A stretch of 21,073 bases of DNA from Bacteroidales bacterium (GTDB taxonomy: Bacteria; Bacteroidota; Bacteroidia; Bacteroidales; JAGOPY01). A program made the translations under genes and the position numbers. The stretch lies in NCBI GenBank assembly GCA_030638325.1, contig DAOWEV010000165.1, positions 1 to 21,073 on the forward strand, read 5' to 3'. How positions within the stretch are numbered: the first letter of the stretch is position 1; every line of letters begins with the position of its first letter. The notes under the pieces were generated by a model that was not told the DNA's origin, did no database searches, and saw only the letters and a program-made list of their open reading frames with translations. This document shows positions 13,808-21,073 of the stretch, piece by piece.

Positions 13808-14206
13808 TTATGCCATCTGACTCAAATTCATAAAATCCAGATAATTCTGCGCATGTTCACCATATATGGCCACATTTTCCCCAATCAGTTTAAAGGTACT
13901 TTGCTCACCTGCAATTTGTGAAAAATAGACTTCGAATGTTTTTCCTGATTCATCTTTCATCAGGATCATAGCCAGGTTTTCATGCTTTGAAGAGGTCAGT
14001 TTATGATGACAGATCGGACAGTAAAAATCTATATGTTCTCCCTCATCGACCTTAAAAGACGGATGATATGTGGCTGCATAATTTCCGAGTTCGGGATGTA
14101 ATAATATCAACCCTCCCTTCCACTTTTTGGTTTTAGTCATAAAAATAATGTTATCTCCTACCCGGAGATAGCCATGACATTTAGGACATACAAAATTATT
14201 TATCAT
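13808..14206 (-). CDS. small two-CxxC zinc-ribbon protein of unknown function
   Basis: A 132-residue protein that I do not recognise by name. CPKCHGYL at residues 7-14 and CPICHHKL at 63-70 supply four cysteines (7, 10, 63, 66), the arrangement of a zinc ribbon interrupted by about 50 residues. The middle part (IIFMTKTKKWKGGLILLHPE) and the second half, including VYFSQIAGEQSTFKLIGENV, look like beta strands. There is no signal peptide or membrane segment, so it is probably cytosolic. It is convergent with the acyltransferase (32 bp) and divergent from the membrane glycosyltransferase. Its start at 14206 is fixed by a strong Shine-Dalgarno sequence. It could bind RNA or protein; no function is claimed. 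Confidence 0.8.
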   Translation of the reverse strand: MINNFVCPKCHGYLRVGDNIIFMTKTKKWKGGLILLHPELGNYAATYHPSFKVDEGEHIDFYCPICHHKLTSSKHENLAMILMKDESGKTFEVYFSQIAGEQSTFKLIGENVAIYGEHAQNYLDFMNLSQMA

Positions 14207-14213
14207 AATATAG

Positions 14214-14221
14214 CCTCCTTT
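14214..14221 (-). promoter_or_regulatory. strong Shine-Dalgarno sequence of the zinc-ribbon gene
   Basis: On the - strand AAAGGAGG precedes the ATG at 14206 with a 7-nt spacer, close to ideal pairing with the 16S rRNA 3' end. None of the other genes in the window has such a sequence, and Bacteroidota genes generally lack it. Confidence 0.7.
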
Positions 14222-14386
14222 CCGGTTTGTTATATATTATTTTCGCTAAATATAATACAATTTAAACAAAAAGTCAAGTTTATGATCTTGAAAAGTCATG
14301 ATTTTTTATGGGAAAAAATTAATCATAGATATTTTGTACTTTGTAAGCCAAAATCATTCCTGAAACAGGTGTAGCATCAAGTAGCA

Positions 14387-16201
14387 TTGAATAACAAACA
14401 GGACCATCTTATCATCGCAGCAGGTTTGTTCATAGTACTATGGATTTATCTTTTATTACGGGCGATTTTTGTGCCCCTTGTGCATGATGAGATCGCCACA
14501 TTTTTCAATTATGTCCAGGTTAATGAATTCATTCCCTTTTACGCTACATGGGATGCCAATAACCATATCCTGAATACACTATTAAGCATTATCAGTTATC
14601 GGCTATTTGGATTTAACGAGTTGATAATCAGGCTGCCAAATTTACTTATAGCTCCATTGTTTTTTTATTATTCCTATAAAATAGCTCAGCAAACAGCTAA
14701 TAAAAAGCTTGCATGGATATTTTTACTGAGCTTATGGGGATCTCATATATTTATTGAATTCTTTTCACTTTGCAGAGGCTATGGCATGGCTATGGCTTTC
14801 CTCTTCGGAGCCTTATGGCATCTCTTCCTTGTCTTAAAAAAGGATCAATTGAAACATTATCTTGCCAGTTTGATCTTTATAAACCTGGCCATGTTGTGTA
14901 ATCTGAACCTGATCATCACTTTTCTGATAATAATTGTTCTTTTATCATTGAACAGCATCATTAAAAGCCCGGTATCCCTGAAAAATCTATCACTCAGGAT
15001 GCTGGTAATCTTTTTTCTGGGAATCATACCGGCTGTTCTTTTTACCTTACTTTTATTTATCATGAGGGACAAGGGATTGCTTTATTATGGCAATCCCGGC
15101 GGCTTCTGGGAAGTAAGCGTTTTAACTGTCCTGGAACTTGTTTCCGGAGGAACACATACGGTCATTATATTGATAACCATTTTCTATTTTGTTTTACTAT
15201 TGGTATTGACCGGATATTGGTTTCTTAAACATCGCCATCTTGCAGGTCTTGTAAGTCCTGTATTGATATTTCCATACCTGTTCTTCGGAAACCTGGTCGC
15301 AATTTTTCTGATACATCATATCCTGGATGTGAACTATCCGCAAGACCGGACTGCTTTATATCTTGTCCCTTATTTTATAGGCAGCATTTTCTTTTTGGCA
15401 GATTCGATCAGGACCGGATGGTTCATGAAGCTAAAAACATTCGTGGTTGTTCCTTTTTTACTGCTACCTGTTCATTTTTTATCGGGGGTTAACCTCACGC
15501 ACACTACCATCTGGAAAGCTCAAACAATTTCTGCAAAGTATTTCAATACTATTACAGATGACCATATTCATGGGAAATACCCCGTAACAACCGGAGCTTA
15601 CCGCATGAGGACTTTGTTCTGGTATTACCTGAATTATAAGTATAAGACATGTCAAAATCCGATCTATGACCTGGAATATCCCTGTCTCAAGACGGATTAC
15701 CTGATAGTTGAGCCTGCCGTTTTGCCTGGTGTGCTGGATAAATACGATTCCCTTTATCATGACCCGGTCTCGGATCATTATCTGATGAGAAGAAAAGAAA
15801 TACTGGGAAGAAAACTGATCAGCGAGTATAAATCAATTTCCACGGGCGAAATATTGACTAAAGAATACTTTTTAATTGCAAGAGGGAAACTTGATTCACT
15901 AATTGGCAAGTCGCTCTATTTCGGTCTTGACCTAACTATAAAAAGCAGTCAAAAGCCGTACCGGGCCTGGATAGTTATTGAAATAAAGACGCAAAATCAT
16001 AAAATTCTAAGTTACCAATATATTTGTTTGCCATACCTGAAAAATGAATGGACCGGTAGTGACCATAATTTAATTAGCGGACTGATCGTCCCGGAATTAC
16101 CAGAAAATGCCGATCATTTTGTTTGTTATATCTGGAATATGAAAAACAAAGACTTCCGTTTAGATGATGGCCGGTTGTCGGTATTTGTCCTGGGAGAATA
16201 A
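14387..16201 (+). CDS. multi-pass membrane glycosyltransferase, GT-C type (PMT/ArnT-like)
   Basis: A 604-residue integral membrane protein, probably a polyprenyl-phosphate-sugar dependent glycosyltransferase acting on the periplasmic side. It starts with a transmembrane helix at about residues 8-29. The first periplasmic loop holds VHDEIATFF at 32-40, giving the Asp34-Glu35 pair expected as catalytic base in GT-C enzymes. Next comes WDANNHILNTLLSIISYRLF at 55-74 and ELIIRLPNLL, a pattern shared by GT39/PMT-like proteins of Bacteroidota. About ten more hydrophobic helices run to about residue 370. A soluble C-terminal domain of about 230 residues follows. The start codon is TTG at 14387: an in-frame TAG lies at 14372, and no ATG comes before the first helix. 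The sugar and acceptor are unknown. It converges on the large surface protein gene with 19 bp between. Confidence 0.85.
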   Translation: MNNKQDHLIIAAGLFIVLWIYLLLRAIFVPLVHDEIATFFNYVQVNEFIPFYATWDANNHILNTLLSIISYRLFGFNELIIRLPNLLIAPLFFYYSYKIAQQTANKKLAWIFLLSLWGSHIFIEFFSLCRGYGMAMAFLFGALWHLFLVLKKDQLKHYLASLIFINLAMLCNLNLIITFLIIIVLLSLNSIIKSPVSLKNLSLRMLVIFFLGIIPAVLFTLLLFIMRDKGLLYYGNPGGFWEVSVLTVLELVSGGTHTVIILITIFYFVLLLVLTGYWFLKHRHLAGLVSPVLIFPYLFFGNLVAIFLIHHILDVNYPQDRTALYLVPYFIGSIFFLADSIRTGWFMKLKTFVVVPFLLLPVHFLSGVNLTHTTIWKAQTISAKYFNTITDDHIHGKYPVTTGAYRMRTLFWYYLNYKYKTCQNPIYDLEYPCLKTDYLIVEPAVLPGVLDKYDSLYHDPVSDHYLMRRKEILGRKLISEYKSISTGEILTKEYFLIARGKLDSLIGKSLYFGLDLTIKSSQKPYRAWIVIEIKTQNHKILSYQYICLPYLKNEWTGSDHNLISGLIVPELPENADHFVCYIWNMKNKDFRLDDGRLSVFVLGE

Positions 16202-16220
16202 TGAGTTAGCTGCAGGGCAA

Positions 16221-19200
16221 TTATTTAACTATGGTGATCAAACCTTCAAATTTTTGTTTGGTCCCCCGGTAGTCTGTTCCATAGATCTTGTATACGTATG
16301 TACCTGCGGCCACCTGCTCACCATCCATACCCCTCCCGTCCCATACACAATCCGGACTATCAATAATTGATTGGTACACGATCTGGCCCCAGCGATGATA
16401 AATAATAACATGGAAATTATCAATGATATCACTCGTGGTCCCTTTTATCACGAAACAATCATTCAGGCCATCTCCATTGGGGGTAAAAGCGGTTGGAATA
16501 TACACTTTCAGCTCTTCTGTGATGCTGATCTGCAGACTTACCGTATCCCAGCAGCCATGAATGCTTTCGGTATACATATTCACATCATAAAAGCCCGGGG
16601 CAGTGTAATTATGTACCGGGTTTTCCAGTAATGAGGAATCACCATCTCCAAAGTCCCATCTGATATAGCTAAAACTACCTGAAATCTGTTCATAAAACGA
16701 GATTTCGGGATGATCGATGGTAGCGGCCAGGGGATCTGCTATAAAATCTGCTTCCGGTGAGGGATAGACCTCAACTACATCCGGGAATGTTTTGGTGCTA
16801 TCACATCCGGTAGCATTATTGACAGTCAGTGTAACATCGTAAAGGCCCGGAGATTCATAAACATGTACCGGATCATATTCCTGTGAAGTAGTCCCGTCTC
16901 CGAAATCCCACCAGTATGTTGGGTTGTCAAGTTCCTGGGATTCGTTCTGGAACTGTACCTCCAGCGGGGAGCACCCGGCATTATTTACGACCGAGATCAT
17001 GGGCTGTGGCAAGGGAAAAACCGTTAACTGATAATTAAAAGTCTCAGTACATCCCGGCTCATCAATGACAAGAGTTATGTTCTTGATACCGGGCTCATTC
17101 CATCTTACCTGTAATTGTGGAGTAGAACCTGCGGGAGGATCACCACCTTCAAAAGTCCATGCGTAGGTGGCATAGGATTGTGCGATGCCTGCAAAGGCCA
17201 TCCGTACCTCATCGTATATACAGGAAGCAGCAGGGTTTGCCGCGATATATCCGGTGATCGGCGGGCGCACCTCCACCGCAATAGTCTTTTCACCCTGGCA
17301 TCCGTTTACATCTGTAACAGCACAGGTGTAAACAGTATTTTGTGCAGGTGTGACAGTTGGGGCCGGGTCATTTTGCTGGCCGGTCAGCGAATTGTCGTGA
17401 GGGTCTGCTGTCCAGTTATATGATACCGCATTGATGGCGCTTTGAGCGCTCAACTGTGTGGGATAGCCTGAACACACGGATTCGAATTCTGTAAATAGCT
17501 GTAGTTGCGTATACGGGAAAACCGTGACCGGAAATTGGCGTTCATCGAAACACCCATGTTCATTGTATGCCGAAACGGTAATCTGATGCAAGCCGGGGTC
17601 GAGCAGCGACAATTGAATAATTTTCCCAATAGCCGTATGCGTTTGGCCGTTATCGGACCAGCTCCATTGCCAGTCGGTAAATGCATTCATCTCTTCCAGG
17701 TCAAATGCCAGGCCGGGACAAACTGTAAAATCAGTTGCTCCGTTCATAAGGATATCGCAGGTCAGTTCAGAAACCTCGAAGTCGAAGCAGGTCGAAGCAG
17801 GCTCATTACAGGCATTGATGATCTCTACACACACGGTGTAGAGCCCGGCTGCTGAGGGTGTAAAATTGTAATTGATGAAAGTGGCCCCGGGAATCAGGTT
17901 GCCGGGCGACACAGAATTCATATACCACTGATATGACTGCCCCTGAGTACATGTCAACACCATTTCTTCACCGAGGCAGATAACCGGCGTTCCGGAGATC
18001 TGCACGATAGGGTCCCACACGGCAATGACACTCCCGGTTGTTGTGTTTCCACAATTATCGGTTACAACATAGTTGAAATAGAGGGTATCCAGGACGCCAT
18101 AATACTGGTAATAATCATCCCAGCTAACGGTATAGACCAGGCTGGTCCCAACCAGGTTCCCCTGAAAATACCAGGCTACGGTAAAGTCATTCCCTACATT
18201 TGTATTTTCAATGGTGATGGGCCAATTCAGGTTTTCACATAACTGAAAAGCGGGGCTAGCCTGGGCTAACAACGTACTGTAAACAAATACGGAGTCTTTG
18301 CCGAGAGGATATGCCGGCAGATTGGTACAGCGGTCTGAGATGTTACAGATTGAAATATCCGGGTTACCGGTAATGGTGACCGTAAAATTTTCACCCATGC
18401 CTATCTGGCCAGTCGAAGGCTGGGACCATATATAGTTAAACGGTGGGATCCCTCCTTCTACAATATCCGTTATGTTAAGTGTTACCTCGTTGCCGCAGTA
18501 ATAGATACTGGACGGAACAGGGCCGTAAGTTTTGGTGGCGCTCACCAGCGGCTCATAGTCAAAAACCTTGAAAAATATTGTTCCGGAATAGCCCTGGCTT
18601 CCTGTTCCCCATCCGCCACCGCCAGGTATATCACAGGGGTTCATCTGATACCGGAACTTCCAGGGTTCCTGTCCGTTTCCTTCCGGTATTCCATCATCAA
18701 TAGCGGTGATCATGTAATTGAATTCATAAGCCCCCGGAGGGATGCCGAGTAAAGAATCATCCTTTGGCGCTGGAATAACGGTATATTCTGAGGTATCGGC
18801 GCCATCGATCTTGAAACGGAGCCAGACCGTATCAAGTGTAGGTACATTCTTGGCCAGGGTGATTATCATATTGGAACAGCCTCCTTCAACCAGGGCAGTA
18901 TCATTTTCAAAATCCTGGTTATCTATCTGGCCTGATACTTCCCATTCCATTCCTGCTCCGCTTATCAGGCTGCCTGCTTCCAGGAAAACAGCCGAATTGA
19001 TCTGGTGACTCAACGTGAAATGCTGTCCGGGAACCGGATCACCATTGGGATAATCAGCAACCCCGATCTTGATCCAGTATGTCTGGCAGGGAGTCACATC
19101 AACTTTCCAGCAATCAATGTTTAAAGGGTCGGTAAATCCATCGAAAATAAACGATTCATCCTTGTTGGTATTATATGCATATTCATTAACGTTGTGATTC

Positions 19201-19613
19201 ACAAACTTAATGCATACCGGTGATTTATTGGGTTGTCCAGGCCATGTATTACCAGTTATTGAAACCACCATATCAGCGTCTTGCTGAGAGGGGAATCTTT
19301 TTACAAATATACCCATGATATCGGCCTTTGCTTCACCGGTCCTGTCAACATCCTCTGCCCTTTTTCCTCCCCCGGGCCCTCCGACATCATATTTATACTC
19401 CTCGGAAGCAAATACATATTTCAGTTTTATCGTACTGTAGTATGGTTTGAATTTGAATGTAATTACAGAAGGGTCCACGGTAGTATCCGGTTTGTTTTCA
19501 CCGGCAATCTTTCCCATCAGCCAATCCATATCATCATCACGAAGGGTTTCATAAGGCCCCAGGCTGTCTCGTTCAGGATTTGCTTGTGCTCCCGTGCTTA
19601 TTGTTCCCACCAT
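16221..19613 (-). CDS. giant surface protein, main part: choice-of-anchor L, Ig-like and PKD repeats, CHU_C (T9SS type B) domain
   Basis: This frame holds 1130 residues, most of a gene whose first part lies in another frame (19573-19890). The N-terminal part completes a choice-of-anchor L domain: DDDMDWLMG, then FKFKPYYSTIKLKYVFASEE near residues 53-72. Ig-like repeats fill about 360-870 (PVICLGEEMVLTCTQGQSYQ, YTCAVTDVNGCQGEKTIAVE). Two PKD domains follow: WWDFGDGTTS in about 874-952 and RWDFGDGDSS in about 953-1032. The end (about 1036-1130) is the gliding-motility-associated C-terminal domain: VYIPTAFTPNGDGLNDCF, YHRWGQIVYQS, WDGRGMDGEQVAAGTYVYKI. T9SS exports such proteins and attaches them or their complexes to the cell surface, where many act as adhesins. 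The ATG at 19613 is only the first Met in this frame and is unlikely to be a real start. Confidence 0.88.
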   Translation of the reverse strand: MVGTISTGAQANPERDSLGPYETLRDDDMDWLMGKIAGENKPDTTVDPSVITFKFKPYYSTIKLKYVFASEEYKYDVGGPGGGKRAEDVDRTGEAKADIMGIFVKRFPSQQDADMVVSITGNTWPGQPNKSPVCIKFVNHNVNEYAYNTNKDESFIFDGFTDPLNIDCWKVDVTPCQTYWIKIGVADYPNGDPVPGQHFTLSHQINSAVFLEAGSLISGAGMEWEVSGQIDNQDFENDTALVEGGCSNMIITLAKNVPTLDTVWLRFKIDGADTSEYTVIPAPKDDSLLGIPPGAYEFNYMITAIDDGIPEGNGQEPWKFRYQMNPCDIPGGGGWGTGSQGYSGTIFFKVFDYEPLVSATKTYGPVPSSIYYCGNEVTLNITDIVEGGIPPFNYIWSQPSTGQIGMGENFTVTITGNPDISICNISDRCTNLPAYPLGKDSVFVYSTLLAQASPAFQLCENLNWPITIENTNVGNDFTVAWYFQGNLVGTSLVYTVSWDDYYQYYGVLDTLYFNYVVTDNCGNTTTGSVIAVWDPIVQISGTPVICLGEEMVLTCTQGQSYQWYMNSVSPGNLIPGATFINYNFTPSAAGLYTVCVEIINACNEPASTCFDFEVSELTCDILMNGATDFTVCPGLAFDLEEMNAFTDWQWSWSDNGQTHTAIGKIIQLSLLDPGLHQITVSAYNEHGCFDERQFPVTVFPYTQLQLFTEFESVCSGYPTQLSAQSAINAVSYNWTADPHDNSLTGQQNDPAPTVTPAQNTVYTCAVTDVNGCQGEKTIAVEVRPPITGYIAANPAASCIYDEVRMAFAGIAQSYATYAWTFEGGDPPAGSTPQLQVRWNEPGIKNITLVIDEPGCTETFNYQLTVFPLPQPMISVVNNAGCSPLEVQFQNESQELDNPTYWWDFGDGTTSQEYDPVHVYESPGLYDVTLTVNNATGCDSTKTFPDVVEVYPSPEADFIADPLAATIDHPEISFYEQISGSFSYIRWDFGDGDSSLLENPVHNYTAPGFYDVNMYTESIHGCWDTVSLQISITEELKVYIPTAFTPNGDGLNDCFVIKGTTSDIIDNFHVIIYHRWGQIVYQSIIDSPDCVWDGRGMDGEQVAAGTYVYKIYGTDYRGTKQKFEGLITIVK

Positions 19614-19890
19614 CCATTACGGTGGTATTCACATAACCATTTGAAAGAATAATCCCCTCGGTAAGCCCGATATCGGCCCCGAATTTAAAAATATCCCTGC
19701 CATCCGTCATTCCCCGGTACTCAATTTCCGTCATCTGGCCACCCCCGGCAAATAAGCTGTCCCGTACATATTCAAGAAATCTTTCGTCATTCAGGTGAAA
19801 AATCTTAATGCGTGGATTCCCCTGGCTGAAAGCCTGTATGGAAACAAAGAATACTATTATCAGAAGCAAATATTTAATGAGGCTTTTCAT
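19573..19890 (-). CDS. giant surface protein, N-terminal part in a different frame (signal peptide and start of choice-of-anchor L domain)
   Basis: A 105-residue frame starting at ATG 19890. MKSLIKYLLLIIVFFVSIQA followed by FSQ is a good signal peptide; the in-frame ATG at 19962 would put 24 polar residues before it and is less likely. FLEYVRDSLFAGGG, then IGLTEGIILSNGYVNTTVMD, is the opening half of a choice-of-anchor L domain. The frame stops at TGA 19573-19575, while the rest of the domain continues in the +1 frame from about 19613. A one-base change anywhere in the overlap 19573-19613 would join the two parts into a protein of roughly 1220 residues. Sequencing error, a true pseudogene or recoding are all possible. 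Confidence 0.8.
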   Translation of the reverse strand: MKSLIKYLLLIIVFFVSIQAFSQGNPRIKIFHLNDERFLEYVRDSLFAGGGQMTEIEYRGMTDGRDIFKFGADIGLTEGIILSNGYVNTTVMDGGNNKHGSTSKS

Positions 19891-20087
19891 GCCTGGTTTG
19901 TTCAAAAAGTCTTTTCCGGGTATTTCAGGTGATAAAGTTACAAATAAATTGTTTAATGCCATGATGCCAGTACCGATAATATGGTATTAAAACTGATAAT
20001 ATCTGTACTGTTCGCTATCGTACTAAAGTTTGTTCAAAAACGAACACATGAAGCCGGCTACTTAAAAATACACTATTATAATACACT

Positions 20088-20105
20088 TACAATCATTTGA
20101 TTGTA
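20088..20105. promoter_or_regulatory. 18-bp palindrome, possible operator
   Basis: TACAATCATTTGATTGTA is a perfect inverted repeat with 8-bp arms and a 2-bp centre. It lies about 30 bp upstream of the -7 box at 20136, where a dimeric regulator could act on the + strand promoter. No regulator gene is in the window. Confidence 0.4.
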
Positions 20106-20135
20106 TTTTGATGCATGATTTTTGTTATAATCTGT

Positions 20136-20143
20136 TACTTTTG
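20136..20143 (+). promoter_or_regulatory. -7 promoter box of the LolA-like gene
   Basis: TACTTTTG matches TAnnTTTG exactly. No TTG is found at the standard -33 distance. Use of this box would give a leader of about 95 nt made almost wholly of the two tandem repeat blocks. Confidence 0.45.
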
Positions 20144-20160
20144 TAATCAGGATACAGAAT

Positions 20161-20195
20161 ACAGTGAACAATTAACAGTTAACAGTGAACAATTA
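20161..20195 (+). repeat. five 7-bp tandem repeats in the leader of the LolA-like gene
   Basis: ACAGTGA, ACAATTA, ACAGTTA, ACAGTGA, ACAATTA follow one another directly, consensus ACARTKA. The 16-mer ACAGTGAACAATTAAC therefore occurs twice, 21 bp apart (20161 and 20182). Confidence 0.65.
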
Positions 20196-20197
20196 AC

Positions 20198-20245
20198 CAT
20201 TTAAGCATTTAATCATTCAAGCATTTAAGCATTTCATCATTGAAC
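20198..20245 (+). repeat. six 8-bp tandem repeats ending at the start codon
   Basis: CATTTAAG, CATTTAAT, CATTCAAG, CATTTAAG, CATTTCAT, CATTGAAC run without gaps and end exactly at the base before ATG 20246. The block occupies the whole ribosome-binding region. Confidence 0.7.
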
Positions 20246-21001
20246 ATGAAAAAGATCATTACATTAATTATCGGCGCATTAGTGGCTGCCTTGTTTTCAG
20301 CTTCAGCCCAGGATCTGGATGAGGTCCTTGAAAATTACTATGAGGTTACGGGTATGGAGAAATTATCTGAAGTAAAAAATATGCTGGCCACAGGCAAATC
20401 CGTCCAGATGGGGATGGAGACACCCTTTAAAAACATCATTACAGATGAAGGTAAATTTTACCTGGAAGTCCCGGTGCAGGGCCAGTTAATGAAACAGGTA
20501 TACAATGGTGAGCAAGCCTGGATCGTCATGCCCTGGACAGGCAGCTTGAAACCTACTGAGCTGAGCGGCCCACAGCTTAAAGGTATGCAGGTGCAGGCAG
20601 ACATCACGGGAATGTTATACAATTACAAAGACAAAGGTTATGAAACCAAACTGATCGGTACGGAAGATATGGAGGGCACAGAAGTGTTTGTCATTGAGCA
20701 AACCGACAGCGACGGAGATACCTATAAAAATTATATTGATGCAGAGAATTTTGTCATCCTGAAATCCACAGTAAAAATGCAGGTTCAGGGAAGCGAAGTG
20801 GAGGTGGAAACAATCTTCAGCAATTATAAACCTTTTGAAGGAGTGGTCATGGCTTACAACATAGATATTGTTATGGGTGGACAGGTTCAACGCCAGCTTG
20901 TCATTGATTCGGTTGCCTTCAATGTGGAGATAGATGATGCTATTTTTGAAAAACCGGAATACACCCCTGAAGAACCGAAAGAGGTAGAAGAAAAAGAATG
21001 A
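20246..21001 (+). CDS. secreted LolA/LolB-fold-like protein (outer membrane lipoprotein-sorting-like)
   Basis: A 251-residue exported protein. The signal peptide is residues 1-22 (MKKIITLIIGALVAALFSAS, cleavage after AQ or similar). The mature part has VLENYYEVTGMEKLSEVKNM, GKFYLEVPVQGQLMKQVYNG, EQAWIVMPWTG and NYIDAENFVILKST, a pattern of the single large beta-sheet proteins annotated in Bacteroidota as outer membrane lipoprotein-sorting proteins. They share the LolA fold and may carry lipids in the periplasm. There is no lipobox cysteine. The C-terminus is acidic (Glu/Pro-rich). I chose ATG 20246; a TTG at 20240 is in frame but adds nothing to the signal peptide. The repeats directly in front may affect translation. 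The exact role is unknown. Confidence 0.75.
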   Translation: MKKIITLIIGALVAALFSASAQDLDEVLENYYEVTGMEKLSEVKNMLATGKSVQMGMETPFKNIITDEGKFYLEVPVQGQLMKQVYNGEQAWIVMPWTGSLKPTELSGPQLKGMQVQADITGMLYNYKDKGYETKLIGTEDMEGTEVFVIEQTDSDGDTYKNYIDAENFVILKSTVKMQVQGSEVEVETIFSNYKPFEGVVMAYNIDIVMGGQVQRQLVIDSVAFNVEIDDAIFEKPEYTPEEPKEVEEKE

Positions 21002-21044
21002 TTTTCAACTTTCCTTTTTACTAAACAATTTTAAAATATTTCTC

Positions 21045-21073
21045 ATGGAACAGAAGCGTTTACCCTTATTCTT
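21045..21073 (+). CDS. start of a further coding region, cut by the window edge
   Basis: ATG 21045 begins MEQKRLPLF and stays open to the edge, 43 bp after the LolA-like gene on the same strand. There is too little sequence to name it; it may be co-transcribed with the gene before it. Confidence 0.4.

Larger units (their letters stand above)
19891..20245. other. intergenic region between divergent secreted-protein genes
   Basis: No gene is supported. It contains the 13-mer GTTTGTTCAAAAA twice (19896-19908 and 20028-20040); the second copy also forms a hairpin, TGTTC (20031-20035) with GAACA (20042-20046). It further contains an 18-bp palindrome (20088-20105), a -7 box on the + strand (20136-20143), five 7-mers and six 8-mers before the ATG at 20246. 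I see no convincing promoter on the - strand for the giant surface protein; TAACTTTA near 19940 is the closest -7-like octamer. Confidence 0.6.

Noticed and set aside
14174..14374. 66-codon open frame between the zinc-ribbon gene and the membrane glycosyltransferase
   Set aside because: It starts inside the zinc-ribbon gene on the opposite strand, crosses its Shine-Dalgarno region, and is A/T-rich with no family features.
16197..16225. Terminator between the convergent membrane glycosyltransferase and giant surface protein genes
   Set aside because: Only a 6-bp all-A/T pairing (AATAAT with ATTATT) around a 17-nt loop is visible, too weak to support.
20161..20245. CRISPR array
   Set aside because: Units are 7 and 8 bp with no spacers, and no cas genes are in the window; these are simple tandem repeats.

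Overview
The window reads as chromosomal DNA of a Bacteroidota bacterium, probably an uncultured Bacteroidales-like lineage. The grounds are: promoters of the Bacteroidota type (-7 box TAnnTTTG, with a TTG -33 box at two of them); near-absence of Shine-Dalgarno sequences; type IX secretion (T9SS) C-terminal sorting domains of both type A and type B; a methylmalonyl-CoA epimerase; and many secreted PKD/Ig-like proteins.

Positions 1-5530 are housekeeping. On the + strand lie an RluB/RsuA-type pseudouridine synthase whose frame is open to the window edge, methylmalonyl-CoA epimerase, and glycyl-tRNA synthetase with a promoter almost touching its start codon. Converging on these from the - strand is the cluster prs - rplY (L25/Ctc) - pth, a classic bacterial gene order, driven by a good promoter upstream of prs. 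glyS and pth are separated by 2 bp, with a hairpin built from two copies of a palindrome covering both stop codons. A tRNA-Leu(CAA) with its own -7 box and a strong terminator closes this part.

Positions 5531-10645 hold two secreted proteins. One is a large beta-propeller/PKD/Ig-like protein with a type A T9SS sorting domain. The other is an endonuclease I with a lamin-tail domain that seems to have lost its C-terminal end next to a long imperfect inverted repeat. Intergenic DNA here carries short-period repeats.

Positions 10646-14206 are the most interesting part. A PLP enzyme of the threonine-synthase fold looks like cysteate synthase, the entry enzyme for capnine-type sulfonolipids in Bacteroidota. 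It is followed by a dolichyl-phosphate-type family 2 glycosyltransferase on the same strand and is divergent from an LpxL/HtrB-type acyltransferase. A small two-CxxC zinc-ribbon protein of unknown function follows, with an unusually perfect Shine-Dalgarno sequence.

Positions 14387-21073 hold a GT-C type membrane glycosyltransferase, a very large T9SS type B surface protein (choice-of-anchor L, Ig-like and PKD repeats, CHU_C domain) whose reading frame is broken near its N-terminus, and a LolA-like secreted protein preceded by 7-bp and 8-bp tandem repeats that run right up to its ATG. A further CDS starts at the right edge.

The genes do not form one pathway. The possible links are surface biology (T9SS cargo, glycosyltransferases, envelope lipids) and the putative sulfonolipid gene. 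All functional calls come from motif recognition by eye; no database search was possible.
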